This document shows, piece by piece, positions 46,637-58,351 of a DNA stretch of 64,000 nucleotides. The DNA comes from Larix kaempferi (lineage: Eukaryota; Streptophyta; Pinopsida; Pinales; Pinaceae). Below the pieces are notes generated by a model that saw only the letters and a list, made by a program, of their open reading frames with translations, was not told the DNA's origin and made no database searches. Within the stretch, counting starts at the first letter, position 1. Each line of letters opens with the position of its first letter. The translations under genes and the position numbers were made by a program. The stretch spans positions 3,300,501-3,364,500 of the forward strand of contig BSBM01000076.1 in the NCBI GenBank assembly GCA_027924585.1, given 5' to 3'.

Positions 46637-47404
46637 TAACTCTTCCCCGTGACTCGGTCCTCTGCAAAACAGATCTAAGTGTTCTCATGGGTTCTCTAAG
46701 TCGTTCAAGCTATGTAATTCATCCTCGCAGTATGATCCATGGCTATCCCAACCGGTTCCATTCTTACACAGGGTTTTCTTGGGCGTTCTCGGCTCTGCAA
46801 ATTCGCACACACAGGTCACAATTTTTCTCTTGATGCTTCACGGCTTGGTTCTGCAATGCATGAATGACTTGGGTTCTTGGTCAACAATGGGATAGCGATC
46901 AAGATCATCGAATACCCAGGCATGGAGTGGCTTAAGGGACAAGACAAAACAGAGCCATACCCTGCCATACGGATTCGCAGGGCTACCCCATACTCCATCG
47001 AATTCATGGTCTGGTTTCTCAACCACCCTCTTACATTTGCATTAATGTCAGCATGGGGAGTCAAATGGGTTCACAAATAGATATGTGGAAGCATGGGTTC
47101 CAAATCCCATAACCCCATCACCTATCCCTAGTGGATACACATGGCCCCTTCTCATTAGTTGCCTCCTTAGCCAGCTTCTTCGGGTATTTTATTGCAATAA
47201 TTAATAATTATATAATTTACATATCCTCGTGGCTTAATAGAACATGGATTGTCAAATTGTCAAATACTTGCCTATGCAAATAAAATTAAACATCCACTAG
47301 TGGGGCCTTGTCCTTGGGCTCCACATTAGGGAAAACACACATAGCATATATACAATATTTACATTGAACCAATAAACCCTAAGGGTCAAAATAGGGGTAT
47401 TACA
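46637..47404 (-). repeat. 3' LTR of the Ty3/Gypsy element (partial or complete)
   Basis: The inner end is firm: TGTAATACCCC on the minus strand starts at 47404, right after the polypurine tract. The outer end is uncertain because the truncated Copia's LTR edge is at 46636. The layout of its last 200 bases ('gggtattttatt', 'ccttgggctcc') resembles the LARD LTR, in line with the shared polypurine-tract region. Confidence 0.65.
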
Positions 47405-48822
47405 ACTCCCTCTCCCTTAGAATAACACTGTCCTCGATGTTCTCAAAATTGAACAAAACTGGGAATGTCTCTCTCATGGAATACTCCAGCTCCCATGTGG
47501 CCTCTTCGGGACTAAGGTGCTTCCATTGCACTTTTATATGCCCAATGGCCATGTTCCGAAGCAAAGTGACCTTCTTGTCTAGGATGCGCATAGGCTCCAC
47601 TTGGAACTCTCCCTCTGGTTCCACATGTATCACATTCCAATCAATTATGTGATTAGGATCATGTACATATTTCTTAAGCAAAGAGATATGGAAAACATTA
47701 TGAGTTTTCATGTTAGCAGGCAATGCAATCATATATGCAACTGGTCCTATCCTATCAAGGACTTCAAATAGTCCACAATATCTTGGTGCCAACTTGGCAC
47801 AACTTCCCAACTTCATGGAACTTTTCCTTGGTTTCACTCTCAAGTAAACATGATACCCAATCTGAAATTCCTTATGCACTCTTTTCAGATCTGCATAACT
47901 CTTCTGCTTGTCATGTGCTACCTTCAAATTCTACCTGATCTTAATAATCTCTTGCTCCATTTCCTTGATCATTTCTGGTCCAAGCACTACCCTGTTCACT
48001 GGGTTGTCCCAATTCACTGGAGTTCTACATCATTTGCCATACAACACTTCAAAATGACTCATCTTCAATGATGCTTGATGTCCATTGTTGTATGCAAATT
48101 CTACCAAATGTAGATAGTCTTCCCACTTGGATGATTTATCCATCACATACATCCTCAGCATGTCTTCAAGAATATGATTTACTCTCTCAGTTTGACCATC
48201 TGTTTGAGGATGATATGATGTGCTAAACTTCAATTGAGTCCCTAACTCCTGGAACAATCCTTTCCAAAAATTGGATGTGAACCTTGTATCATGATCTGAA
48301 ATTATTGCCTTGGGAAATCCATGCAATCTGAATATCTCTCTCATGAATATATTTGTTATGTCATTGGTCTTGTGAGTGGACTTGAATGGAATGAAGTGGG
48401 ATACCTTTAATATCTTGTCCACCACTACCATGATTGAATCATGTTTCTTCACTGTCATTGACAAACATGTTATAAAATCCATAGAGATTACTTCCCACTT
48501 CCATTCTGGAATGGGAAATGACTGCAACAATCATGCTGGATGTTGATGCTCTGCCTTGACTTGTTGGCACTTTTGACACCTGGAAATGTACTTAGCTATG
48601 TCCTTCTTCATCCCATGCCAAAAGTATTGCTTTCTTGATGTTGTTATAGTTTTCTGATATCTTGGGTGTCATGAATACGGCATTTGATGTATCTCATCCA
48701 TCACTAGCTTCTTCAAATCTGCACTATCTGGAACGTACGGTCTGGTACCCTAATAAATGAGGACATCATCATCACCCAGCTGATATCTTGCATATGTTTC
48801 ATCCACATTACCTTGTTGCAAT
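47400..48822 (-). pseudogene. Gypsy integrase with C-terminal tail
   Basis: In one frame with stops near 48750, 48669, 48531, 48030 and 47928. An HHCC zinc-finger region (HQM...H...CQKCQQVKAEHQH, about 48690-48550) precedes the DDE core: ISMDFITCLS (first Asp), IISDHDTRFTSNFWKGL (second Asp), and SYHPQTDGQTERVNHILED with the Glu of the active site. The tail (47927-47400) has APRYCGLFEVLDRIGPVAY (GPF/Y-like) and HIKVQWKHLSPEEATWE, the aromatic-rich form of a chromodomain-like module that targets chromatin in chromoviruses. All three catalytic residues are visible, so loss of function is by nonsense codons. The stop pattern (for example CAG to TAG near 47928) suits cytosine deamination. Confidence 0.8.
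47405..47418 (-). other. Polypurine tract of the Gypsy element
   Basis: The minus strand reads AAGGGAGAGGGAGT directly before the LTR. It is also the last coding sequence of pol (LREREL), whose TAA stop falls at 47402-47400, inside the LTR. Confidence 0.8.
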
Positions 48823-48824
48823 TT

Positions 48825-49660
48825 TTATTTGACTTTAAGGTAAGCTTCATCACTGATTTGACCTTCTAGAATTCTTGTCTTCAAATCTGATCTACACATA
48901 CTTACTGCTGCAATATGAAATTTTATGCTGAGTGCATCTGCAACTTTATTCTCCTTACCTTTGACATGTTTAACCTCCAAATCAAACTCACAAAGAAAAT
49001 CCATCCATCTAGTTTTCCTAGCCTTCATATTTGGCTGGTCAAATAAATATTTTAAACTCACGTGGTCTGTCCTGAGCTCAAATCTTCTCCCCAAGAGATA
49101 AGATCTCCATCTCTTGAGAGCATGAACTATGGCTGCTAGCTCTAAATCATGTGTGGCATAGTTCATTTCATTCTCTTTTAACTTTCTAGACTCATAGCAG
49201 ATTACAAATCCTTCTTGCATGAGCACTCCATCGTGCCCTTCAATGCAAGCATTTGTGCATACCACAAAGTCTTTCTTTGGATCTGCAATCTTCAAAATAG
49301 GAGCACTGGTAAGCAAATCCTTCAGTTGTTGAAAGCTCTTCTCACATTTTTCAGACCATACAAACTTGATATTTTTCTTTTGCAATGAAGTGATTGAGTG
49401 AGCTATCTTGGAGAACCCTTCAATGAACCTTTTGTAATAGCTTGCAAGACCCATAAAAGATCTAACATCTAAAACATTCTTTGGATTAGGCCAATCCATT
49501 ATGGTTTCAATCTTTTATGGATCCACTACAATTCCTTCTGCTGAAATGACATGGCCCAAATACTGTACCTTCTGCTGATAGAAATCACACTTACTTAGCT
49601 TTGCATACAGCTGGTGTTCTCTAAGGACTTGCAACACCATCCTTAAATGCTCATTATGCT
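48825..49660 (-). pseudogene. Gypsy RT C-terminal part and RNase H
   Basis: Two TAA codons (49662, 49515) separate this from the RT block; the frame is unchanged. [20 protein letters not shown] (about 49600-49545) and SFMGLASYYKRFIEGFSKIA (about 49465) are the connection region. The RNase H part has KDFVVCTNACIEG, where the usual first Asp (VxTDAS) has become Asn, then ESRKLKENEMNYATHDLELA with the Glu, and RRFELRTDHVSLKYLFDQ with the catalytic Asp. The first-Asp change would by itself impair RNase H. Confidence 0.75.
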
Positions 49661-49661
49661 C

Positions 49662-50989
49662 TTATTCATTATTTGAATAAACAAGAATGTTATCCAAGAA
49701 CACAATCACAAACTTATCCAAATATTTTTTGAAGACACTATTCATGAGACACATGAATGTAGCAAGTGCATTGGTAAGACCAAATGGCACCACTGTGAAT
49801 TCATAATGGGCATACCTTGTTCTGAAAGATGTCTTATGAATGTCTATTTCCTTTATCCTCACTTGATGGTATCTAGACCTCAAGTCAATCTTTGAAAACA
49901 CTTTGGCTTCCTTCATTTGATCAAACAAGTCATCAATCATTGGCAATGGATACTTGTTCTTAACTGTCACTTTATCGAGCTTCCTGTAATCAATACACAG
50001 CCTCAATGTCCCATCCTTCTTCTTGATAAATAACATCAGTGCACCCCAAGGAGACACACTAGGTCCGATATACTCCTTGTCCATTAATTCTTGCAACTGC
50101 ATCTTCAATTCTACCAATTCTAGTGTGCTCATTCTATAAGGAGCTTTGGAAATTGGTGTTTCCCCTGGAACAAGATTGATAGAAAAATCAATATCTCTCT
50201 TGAGTGGCATCCCTGGAACTTCATCTAGGAATACATCTTGGAACTCTTTCAACAGCTGAAAGTCTTCTAACCTTGGTCGCTTATCCTCTGTTGAATCTGA
50301 TGTGTGCACAGCATATAATTGGCAACCCTTTTTATAAAACTTTCTCACTTGTAAGGCTGAAATCTTCCTTACTGAAACTTGCTTGCGAATTCCTCTCACC
50401 AACCTTGGCCTTCCTTCCTCATCAATACATTCAAGTGACTTATCATAACAGTCTAATTTGGATCTGTGTCTTTCAAACCAATCCATGCCAATTAGGGCAT
50501 CATATGATCCTAATGGTAGGACATTTAAATTTGCATGTGTGAGGAGTCCATTCAATTCTATGGGGCACTCCATCACTACTTCACTTACCCTTCTCTTAGT
50601 CCTTGTGGCTAATTGAACTAGCCAAGCCCTACTATGATTTACTTTACCAAGAGAACAACTTTCAACCACCTTAGGAGACACATAACTATGAGTAGATCCT
50701 GGATCAATCAAAACAAAAATAGATTGCGTAGCAATCATACCTTCAATCTCCACCACTGTTGATTGATCGTTTGCTTGGTGATCATCCAGTGCTGCATAAA
50801 TCCTAGGTGTTTCCCTTGCCATATCTTCCACTATGGTTGCTCCTTCTATGTTGTGCAAGCTCCTGGAATTTTCCCTCTGATGTGGGAAATCTTTAAGCAT
50901 ATGGTTTCCTTTACATCCCCAACATTGGAGTGGCCCTTTTTGTGCATTTTCTGTTGCTACAGCTAGCTTGAATTGTCTTCTTGCTTGTT
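49662..50989 (-). pseudogene. Gypsy zinc knuckle, protease and reverse transcriptase
   Basis: From the Copia insertion point the frame gives [13 protein letters not shown], a zinc knuckle whose last Cys is now Phe. Protease follows: [16 protein letters not shown] (about residues 63-78 counting from 50900) and [13 protein letters not shown] begins near residue 225 with [19 protein letters not shown] and contains [73 protein letters not shown] and [10 protein letters not shown]. The last should be FLDD or FIDD; the second Asp of the polymerase active site has become Asn. Together with the stop at 49662 this makes RT inactive. Confidence 0.85.
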
Positions 50990-50994
50990 GGCCC
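50990..50994. other. Target-site duplication GGCCC, left copy
   Basis: GGCCC lies immediately before the TGTTAA start of the Copia LTR at 50995; the partner is at 58347-58351. Exact 5-bp match, as expected for Copia integrase. Confidence 0.9.
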
Positions 50995-51597
50995 TGTTAA
51001 ATTTTGAGCATTAATTCACAATACTCTAGGATCTTTGCTAAGAGAATAACATATACAGTATATCAATGCATGACAATCACAATAAGCATGACGAGCATCA
51101 CAAGAATCAAAAGCATGAGAAACTAGAGACACAGAGTTTCCGTGGGGAAAACCCTAAGGTGAAAAACCCCACAACTTCCTCAGAGATAGAGAGAGCAGTG
51201 GCTCAACCAAAGTACAACCAAAATACACTGAGATAGTCTCCTAGTAGCAGATGATCCTCCTCCTCACTAGTGTGCCACTTTCTAAGTGAGAGTGAGTTAC
51301 TTTTCCGAATGAGTAAAATAGAGATCTCCGATCTCTATTTATACTAGCATTTTTGCCCAATGACCTTATGGGGCCGACTTGTCTAGCTAGGTACATCCAC
51401 ATTATAATATATATAATTCAGGGCCGACCCCACATGGTGGTCTAATAACCCATCGGCAAGTACACACAATTGCAACACTTGTTAATCCACATGACGACAC
51501 TTCCTTATAGAGGAATGACACATCTCTTATAAGGGTACAATAAATATATATAAAATACACAGATGAAATACATTCTGAAGTTACATATACATCAACA
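50995..51597 (-). repeat. 3' LTR of the full-length Copia
   Basis: 603 bp, TGTTAA...TCAACA. Differs from 57749-58346 by a 5-bp 'cagtg' segment near 51196 and about 11 substitutions. Confidence 0.92.
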
Positions 51598-51611
51598 CTC
51601 CCTCTTAACTA
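51598..51611 (-). other. Polypurine tract of the full-length Copia
   Basis: The minus strand reads TAGTTAAGAGGGAG directly before the 3' LTR; the same word lies at 60012-60025 in the second family member. Confidence 0.8.
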
Positions 51612-53129
51612 GGAATATATTTCTCGACGCAGTTCTGCTAGACAAGTTTTCTTCTCGAGATCATCGTCATCGATGCATCGTCATCATCATCGTCACTGTT
51701 GTTGCTATCTCAATCAGTCTCTGACTCTACTCGTCATCGGAAGTTCTACAGAGCCAGTCCTTTTTCATACTGGATGTAGGCCCACCACCTGCAGGTCTTC
51801 ATCATCACTGGCCATACTGTGGAATTCTAAGGACTTATTACGTGCGTCACAAAACCTGGCTGCAGCATCCCAGGCTATTACGAGCACACAGCTCTACCTG
51901 TAGGATCTCCCACGAGCACATTACATGTGACCCATCACAAAACCTGGCTGAAGCATCCCAGGCTATTACGAGCACATGGCTCTGCCTGTCGGATCTCCCA
52001 GGAGCACATTACATGTGATCTCACCACAAAACCTGGCTGAAGCATCCCAGGCTGTTACGAGCATATAGCTCTACCTGTTGGATCTCCCAGGAGCACATTA
52101 CATGTGGTCCACCACAAAACCTGGCTGAAGCATCTGAGGCCTTTTTCATCCTGTCCAGATCTCCCAGGAGCAAATTACATGTGGTCATGGCAAAACCTGG
52201 CTGAAGCATCTGAGGCCTTTTTCATCCTGTCCAGATCTCCCAGGAGCAAATTACATGCCATAGGACAAAACCTCGAAAGAGCATCTGCCAGATATCCCAG
52301 GGCACGAATTACATGCCATAGGCAAAACCTCGAAAGACTATTTGCAGATCTCCCAGGGCACAAATTATATGTCCTCCCAAGCAAAACCTCGGAAGAGCAT
52401 TTGCCAGATGTCCCAGGGTACGAATTACATGCCATAGGCAAAACCTCGAAAGACCATCTGCAAATCTCCCAGGGCACAAATTACATGCTTACCTACACAA
52501 CCTGATCCACAGTCACAAAGTATCATCCTGATACTCACCATACATCATCCTGATGTACACATGATCATCCTAATCATCATCACTGCAACATCCTGCTGCA
52601 TGTCATCTGATGAAGCTCGTCATCTACGATCACCCTGATCATACAATGCATCCATTTGATGCACACCAAGTATCTACCTGATACATATCATCATACACAG
52701 TGTATCCACCTGATACATAGATACATGATCCACATAATGTATCCATCAACATACATGATCTACCTAATCATACCTGATACATATCAATATACATGATCTA
52801 CCTAATCATACAATGTATCCACCTGATACATATACAGATACATGGTCCAAGCATCCAACATGATGCATATACAAAATACATACAAATGATCCAACCGATC
52901 ATATCCAGCATCCAACATGATGCATACATACATACATAAAAATGATCCAACTGATCATATCCAGAATCCAACATGATGCATACATACATACATAAAAATG
53001 ATCCAACTAATCATATCCAAGCAGAAACCAGAACATCATCCTGATGCTCGTCATCCAGCGCTTACATCCATAGCCATGTGAAGGATCCTCCTTCCAACAT
53101 GCTTGGAATGGCTTCAGCAAATGTGACCA
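51612..53129. repeat. Tandem-repeat-filled 3' untranslated region of the Copia
   Basis: Three successive arrays lie between the RNase H stop and the polypurine tract. (1) Units of about 88 bp starting 'cacaaaacctggctgaagca', at 51848, 51936, 52025, 52113 and a shorter one near 52190. (2) Units of about 60 bp with 'caaaacctcgaaagagcatctgc', at 52263-52480. (3) Short 'catcctgatgc' and 'gatccaactgatcatatcca' motifs, at 52500-53030. No coding capacity. The second family member has a different set of units at the corresponding place. Confidence 0.8.
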
Positions 53130-54809
53130 TCACTTCTTCCTCGAAGTGTCCTCGATCTGAAGAACGCCAAGCCTCTCTCTGAAGTACTCAAACTTCACCC
53201 TGGCTAGTGGCTTCCTCAGCACATCTGCAATCTGCTCGTCCGTCGCAACATACAGGAGCTTCACAGCTCCTCTCTGCACCATATCCCTGATATAGTGATA
53301 TTTGATCTTTATGTGTTTCGACCTGTCATGAAACACTGGGTTATCGGACAGCTTCACACAACTCTGGTTATCACTAAAGATACCAGTAGCATCCAACGAG
53401 AGATCAAATAACTCAGACAGTAGCTTCCATATCCATACTACCTCACAACTAGCTGAACAGGTTGCAACATACTCTGCCTCAGTTGTGCTCAGTGCTACGC
53501 AGGTCTGCTTCCTGCTAAAATAAGAGATCACACCTGATCCCATACTGAAGCAGCATCCAGATGTGCTCTTCCTATTTGCAGCACTGCCAGCCCAATCTGA
53601 ATCAACATAACCCTGCAGGTTAAACTTTTGATTTGCTTCATACTTGAACCCAAAATCCACTGTACCCTTCAGGTACCTCAGAACATGCTTTACAGCAACC
53701 AGGTGAACACTCCTCGGATCCGTCAGGAACTGGCTCAATGTGTTCACAGCAAAGCAAATATCTGGTCTCGTGTTCGTCAGGTGCATCAAGGACCCAATCA
53801 TCTGACGATACATAGAGATATCAACCGGCTCAAATGAAGCATCACATAGAAGCTTCAGATTCGATGCCATAGGTGTGGCCATGGCCTTGCAATCCATCAT
53901 CCCAAATCTTTTCAGGATATCTACTGTGTACTTCCCTTGACCAAGGAAGATCCCACCTACACTCTGCCACACCTCCATACCTAGGAAATAGTGCATCATT
54001 CCCAAATCTTTCATATCGAATTCAGCAGCAAGCTTCCTCTTAGTATCTGCAATCAATTTGTCATCTCCTCTTACAAATAAGTCATCCACATACAGGAGTA
54101 GAATCACAGGATTCCCTTCCTCAACCTTGTAGTAAAGGTTGGAATCCGCTTTACTCTTGGTAAAGCCCAAACTAGATAGGAAACTGTACATCCTACCATA
54201 CCAAGTTCTGGGAGCTTGTTTCAAGCCATACAAGGCTTTCTTCAATCTGCATACATATGACTCCCTGTCATGTATTTCAAAACCGAGTGGCTGCTCCACA
54301 TATACTTCCTCTTCAACTACACCATTCAAGAAAGCAGTCTTGACATCCATTTGGTGTATTTTCCATTTCATTGTTGCAGCCATGGCAAGTACTGTTCTGA
54401 TGGAAGTATACCTAGCTACAGGTGCAAAAGTTTCTTCATAATCTATTCTCTCTTTCTGAGAGAAGCCACGAGCTACGAATCTTGCCTTGTATTTCTCTAC
54501 ACTGCCATCTGCAGCATGATTGATTTTGAAGATCCATTTAGAAGTCACAACAGACTTCTCTTTAGGTCTTGGGACAACATCCCAAACATCATTCTTCATT
54601 ATTGATTGGTATTCCTCAACCATGGCATCCTTCCATTCTTTTTTTTCCGTTGCTTCTTCATAACTGGAAGGTTCTTTGTTCATAATGTCACAGAGTAAAG
54701 CAACATAGCTGGTATGTGATCTAGTTCTCTTATTTGCTCTGTGTTCTTCTTCTGGAATGCCAAATCTTTCTACATCTTGAATGAGCTCTCTAGCCCATGC
54801 AGATTTCCT
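53130..54809 (-). pseudogene. Copia reverse transcriptase-RNase H
   Basis: Open for 517 codons (54683 to 53130), and in frame for a further 42 codons up to the TAG at 54810. RT blocks: [60 protein letters not shown] (first catalytic Asp), YGLKQAPRTWY and LLLYVDDLF with intact YVDD. RNase H blocks: GYVDSDWAGS (Asp), STTEAEYVA (Glu), FSDNQSCVKLSDNPVFHDRS and HIKIKYHYIRD. The last codons read KPLARVKFEYFRERLGV. All catalytic residues I can place are present, so this is the best-preserved enzyme in the window. It would be translated as part of a polyprotein, which the upstream stop and frameshift now prevent. Confidence 0.88.
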
Positions 54810-55844
54810 CTAGTGAGAGTTATCCTCACGGGGTGGATTTACAGGTTCTTGTGGATCTTCAAACTCACGAACAACTTCTGGAACTGCTTCAGTCATGGTA
54901 GTGTCTTGAAATCTAGTTTCCTTAGATTCTTCATAAACTTCGATAGGTGCCTTCCTTGATTTGATGAATGCTGAGTTTTCATCAAATGTTACATCCCTGT
55001 TGACATCAATCTTCTTGAACCCTGGAAAGTATATTCTGTAAGCCTTCGAGCTTTCACTGTAACCCACAAAGATACCCTTCTTTCCTGAAGGATCTATTTT
55101 AGTCCTATTTTCCTTTGAAACATGAGTGTATACTGGACAACCAAATATTCTGAGATGGCTGACTTCAAGTTTCTTACCAGAAAAGACCTCTTCTAGTGTC
55201 TTGTTGTCCAATATCTTGTGGGGTGTTCTGTTCTGCATATATATAGCTGTTCTAGCTGCTTCTGCCCATGGATGCATAGGTAGATCCTGGTCATGCAGCA
55301 TTGCCCTTGCTTCTTCCATGATAGCTCTGTTCTTCCTTTCTACAACTCCATTTTGTTGAGGATTATAAGGAGCAATCAACTTCCTCTTAATCCCTGAATC
55401 ACTACAAAGCTTCTTGAAGTCACCTGAGGTGAATTCTCCACCATTGTCGGATCTGAATGTTTTGATCTTCTTGTCAGTTTGATTCTCCATCAAGGTTTTG
55501 AATTCCTTGAATTTATCAAACACGTCATCTTTGTTCTTCAAGAAGTATACCCAAGTCTTCCTAGAGAAGTCATCAATAAATGAGACATAGTAAACATACC
55601 CACTCAGAGAACTGGATGACATAGGACCACATACATCTGAGTGGATGATTTCCAGGATGTCTTTTGCCTTGCTTTCACTGCTTGGGAAAGCCTTCTTAAT
55701 GTTCTTACCTTTTGCACATCCTTTGCAAACACCTTCATGTTTAGTTTTGATTTCAGGAAGACCCTCTACAGCCTTGCTTGCAATTGGAAGTGCTCTATAG
55801 TGCATATGAGCAAGTCTTCTATGCCAAAGTTCACTTGGTTCCAT
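54810..55844 (-). pseudogene. Copia integrase
   Basis: 344 codons, ending at the premature TAG. The HHCC zinc finger is LWHRRLAHMH...CKGCAKGK (residues 6-50). The DDE core has IIHSDVCGPM (Asp), TFRSDNGGEF (Asp) and NPQQNGVVERKNRAIMEE (Glu). The C-terminal segment, LRIFGCPVYTHVSKENRTKI then GKKGIFVGYSESSKAYRIY, precedes the RT linker. In the sister copy at 63100 the codon at the TAG position is sense, so the stop is a private mutation. The upstream boundary is the frameshift at 55845-55860, so the reported first Met is internal to the ancestral polyprotein. Confidence 0.88.
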
Positions 55845-55860
55845 GGATTCATGGATTCAT
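55845..55860. other. 8-bp tandem duplication causing a frameshift
   Basis: GGATTCAT occurs at 55845-55852 and again at 55853-55860. The gag-protease frame (57175 leftward) and the integrase frame meet exactly here and differ by one frame, as expected if one 8-bp copy was added. Confidence 0.8.
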
Positions 55861-57175
55861 GGATCATGGCATGTTCAGGTTGACCCTTCAATTTATACAA
55901 ACCTCCCTCTTGCTCTCCAATCACTACTGCATCATTGATTGTTTTACCCTTTGGCCACATTAGGACTTGGCCATGCACAAATGCAACCCTTATACCTTTT
56001 GCATCCAATGCATAGATGGGGAGTAAGTTCTTCTTGAGCCCAGGTACATAAAGGACTTCCTTCATCTTCAAAGATTTTCCAGAATCTAGGTTGTAGGAGG
56101 CTTCACCACTTCCTTTGATTGGGTATTGATAATCATCCCCAAGTTTCACCTTATGAGGTGATCCATGTTCAGATAGATTCACAAAATATTCCTTAAACCC
56201 AGTCATGTGTTTGGAAGCTCCACTATCAATCAACCAATCATTAAAACCATGGGATATGGTACCTGTGAGAGCAGAGATTAGAACATACTCTTCTTCACTT
56301 GATGAGTCAACATCACTATCATCACTTTCTGCCCTAGCCTTCTTCTTTGGAGGTTTATCATCCTCGGCAGCATGAGCATGAAACTTTCTTTTGCTGCCCT
56401 TCTTCTTCTTGCTGGAGTTTTTGTTATTATCCCTTTTGTTCTTGGGACAATCTGAAGCAAAGTGACCCTTCTCATTGCATGTGAAGCATCTTAGATCCTT
56501 CTTATTCTTTTGATAGGATCTCTTGTGGCGAGAGTGCTCCTTCTTGGGCTTGCTTCTTTTGGTGTGAGCTGCAAGAGCTTGATCTTCACCTCCCATTTTT
56601 TCCTCACGAGCTATAAGTCTAGATGCTTCTTGAGAGCATTCTTCCCGCAATCTGTTGAAGGAGATCAACTTCTTCCTTGCACAAATTCCTTGAATAAAGG
56701 AATCCCATGACCTGGGTAGGCCATTTAGAGTGGTCATCACCACTTCACCATTCTCCACCATTTCATCCACTGCTTCTAGTTGTTCCTTGATCTGGGAGAC
56801 CCTTGAAAAATAAGATTGAATGGTTTCTCCATTCTGAAACTTTACTCTTTTCAATTGGTTCCGTAGGGTCATCTTCCGATTTATGTTCTTCCCTTCAAAT
56901 AGCTTGGTCAAAGAGTCGAACATCTCCTTGGGTGTCTTTAGAGAGGACACATGGGGTATGAGATGATCTTTAATGGAATCAGCAATGATTCTCTTTGCCT
57001 TGACCAAGTTCTTATTATGCAATACCTTGGCCTCTTCATCCTCTGGGATAGGGATGTCTTCTTTCACATATGAGTCCAACTCATTCTCTTCCAGGATTAA
57101 CCCAATCCTATACTTCCAAGCTCGGAGGTTATCAGCTCTTTCAAGCTTATCCTCAAGCTTGGTGTGGTGAGACAT
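55861..57175 (-). pseudogene. gag: Copia gag-protease
   Basis: Preferred start is the ATG at 57175 (MSHHTKLEDKLE), because the related gag at 45631 starts MAPSTKLEDKLE at the same place; an upstream in-frame ATG at 57223 lies in leader sequence. Gag blocks: NLRAWKYRIGLILEENEL, LIPHVSSLKTPKEMFDSL, LNGLPRSWDSFIQGICARKK. A basic region leads to the zinc knuckle CFTCNEKGHFASDC (CX2CX4HX4C, about 56490-56450), then a Lys-rich and acidic linker. The protease active site WLIDSGASKHMTGF is at about 56235-56195, and a GLYKLKG pre-integrase motif follows. The 3' end runs out of frame at the 8-bp duplication. Apart from that the segment is intact. Confidence 0.88.
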
Positions 57176-57731
57176 CTTAAAGAGTACTTCAAATGGAAAT
57201 AGAAAAGATTTAGATCTTACCACTAGAAATGCTGAAAACTGGATCTGGTCCCGGATTGGGTTTGTCGAAAAAACCCTAAAAATTCAAAATGTTAATTTCA
57301 AATTTCTGAAAGGATAGAAAGATGCGCTTTGATGGGCTGATCATCCTGGTGCATTCAGAATTTGAGATCAGCAAAGTTTTACCCTTCAGATTTGACTTTT
57401 TATCCTCCCGGGTTCACTAGGGAGAGCCCTGAATTAGGGTTTGATTTTCCTGGAGATCTACCCAGCCAAAAATCTCGATCCAAAGCTCTAAACTTCACTT
57501 TTTGCAAGGAGCTTCCAGCTGTGTCTTCAGATTCCAGAAATTCCTATTTTTGTGGAAACCCTAATTTTTAGGGCCAAATCTGAAAATGCTCGGAATTGAA
57601 TTCTGATTGGACAAATAGATGCGCCTTGATGAGTAGAGTCAATATACTATACTTTTTTTCCAAAATCTGTGGAGAGAAACCCAATAAACAAGAAACTCAA
57701 GTTTTCGTCATTGCAAAATGTCTTCTTCTCA
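57176..57731 (-). other. Untranslated leader of the full-length Copia
   Basis: About 550 bases between priming site and gag. A few short 'aaaccctaa'-like words but no tandem repeat and no open frame of note. The packaging signal of the element would be expected here; I cannot identify it. Confidence 0.5.
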
Positions 57732-57748
57732 GGTTAGCTCTAATACCA
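57732..57748 (-). other. Primer binding site of the full-length Copia
   Basis: The minus strand reads TGGTATTAGAGCTAACC directly next to the 5' LTR; one mismatch to the initiator Met tRNA complement. Confidence 0.85.
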
Positions 57749-58346
57749 TGTTAAATTTTGAGCATTAATTCACAATACTCTAGGATCTTTGCTAAGAGAA
57801 TAACATATACAGTATATCAATGCATGACAATCACAATAAGCATGACAAGCATCACAAGAATCAAAAGCATGAGAGACAAGAGACACAGAGTTTCCGTGGG
57901 GAAAACCCTAAGGTGAAAAACCCCACAACTTCCTCAGAGATAGAGAGAGGCTCAACCAAAGTACAACCAAAATACACTGAGATAGTCTCCTAGTAGCAGA
58001 TGATCCTCCTCCTCACTAGTGCGCCACTTTCTGAGTGAGAGTGAGTTACTTTTTCGAATGAGTAAAATAGAGATCTCCGATCTCTATTTATACTAACATT
58101 TTTGCCCAATGACCTTATGGGGCCGACTTGTCTAACTAGGTACATCCACATTATAATATATATAATTCAGGGCCGACCCCACATGGTGGTCTAATAACCC
58201 ATCGGCAAGTACACACACTTGCGACACTTGTTAATCCACATGACGACACTTCCTTATAGAGGAATGACACATCTCTTATAAAGGTACAATAAATATATAT
58301 AAAATACACAGATGAAATACATTCTGAAGTTACATATACATCAACA
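57749..58346 (-). repeat. 5' LTR of the full-length Copia
   Basis: 598 bp. On the minus strand 'gtataaatagag' at about 58080-58092 is a plausible TATA element for element transcription. Confidence 0.9.
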
Positions 58347-58351
58347 GGCCC
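58347..58351. other. Target-site duplication GGCCC, right copy
   Basis: Follows the TCAACA end of the LTR at 58346; pairs with 50990-50994. Confidence 0.9.

Larger units (their letters stand above)
50995..58346 (-). mobile_element. Full-length Ty1/Copia element nested in Gypsy gag
   Basis: 7352 bp with both LTRs (50995-51597 and 57749-58346), target duplication, priming site, polypurine tract and all domains in Copia order: gag, protease, integrase, RT, RNase H. By eye the LTRs differ at about 11 positions, mostly transitions, plus one 5-bp indel. Two coding lesions are visible: an 8-bp tandem duplication at 55845-55860, which shifts the frame between protease and integrase, and a TAG at 54810-54812 between integrase and RT. 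A second member of the family lies at 59407 onward in the same orientation. Confidence 0.92.

Noticed and set aside
51848-52480. Regular direct repeats that could recall a CRISPR array
   Set aside because: Repeats are contiguous 88- and 60-bp units without unique spacers, inside a plant Copia element; a minisatellite is the right reading.
54139-54605. Plus-strand frames of 100 and 111 codons opposite the Copia RT, repeated at 62471-62937
   Set aside because: Antisense shadows of a strongly conserved RT coding region; similarity between the two copies only reflects the two Copia elements.
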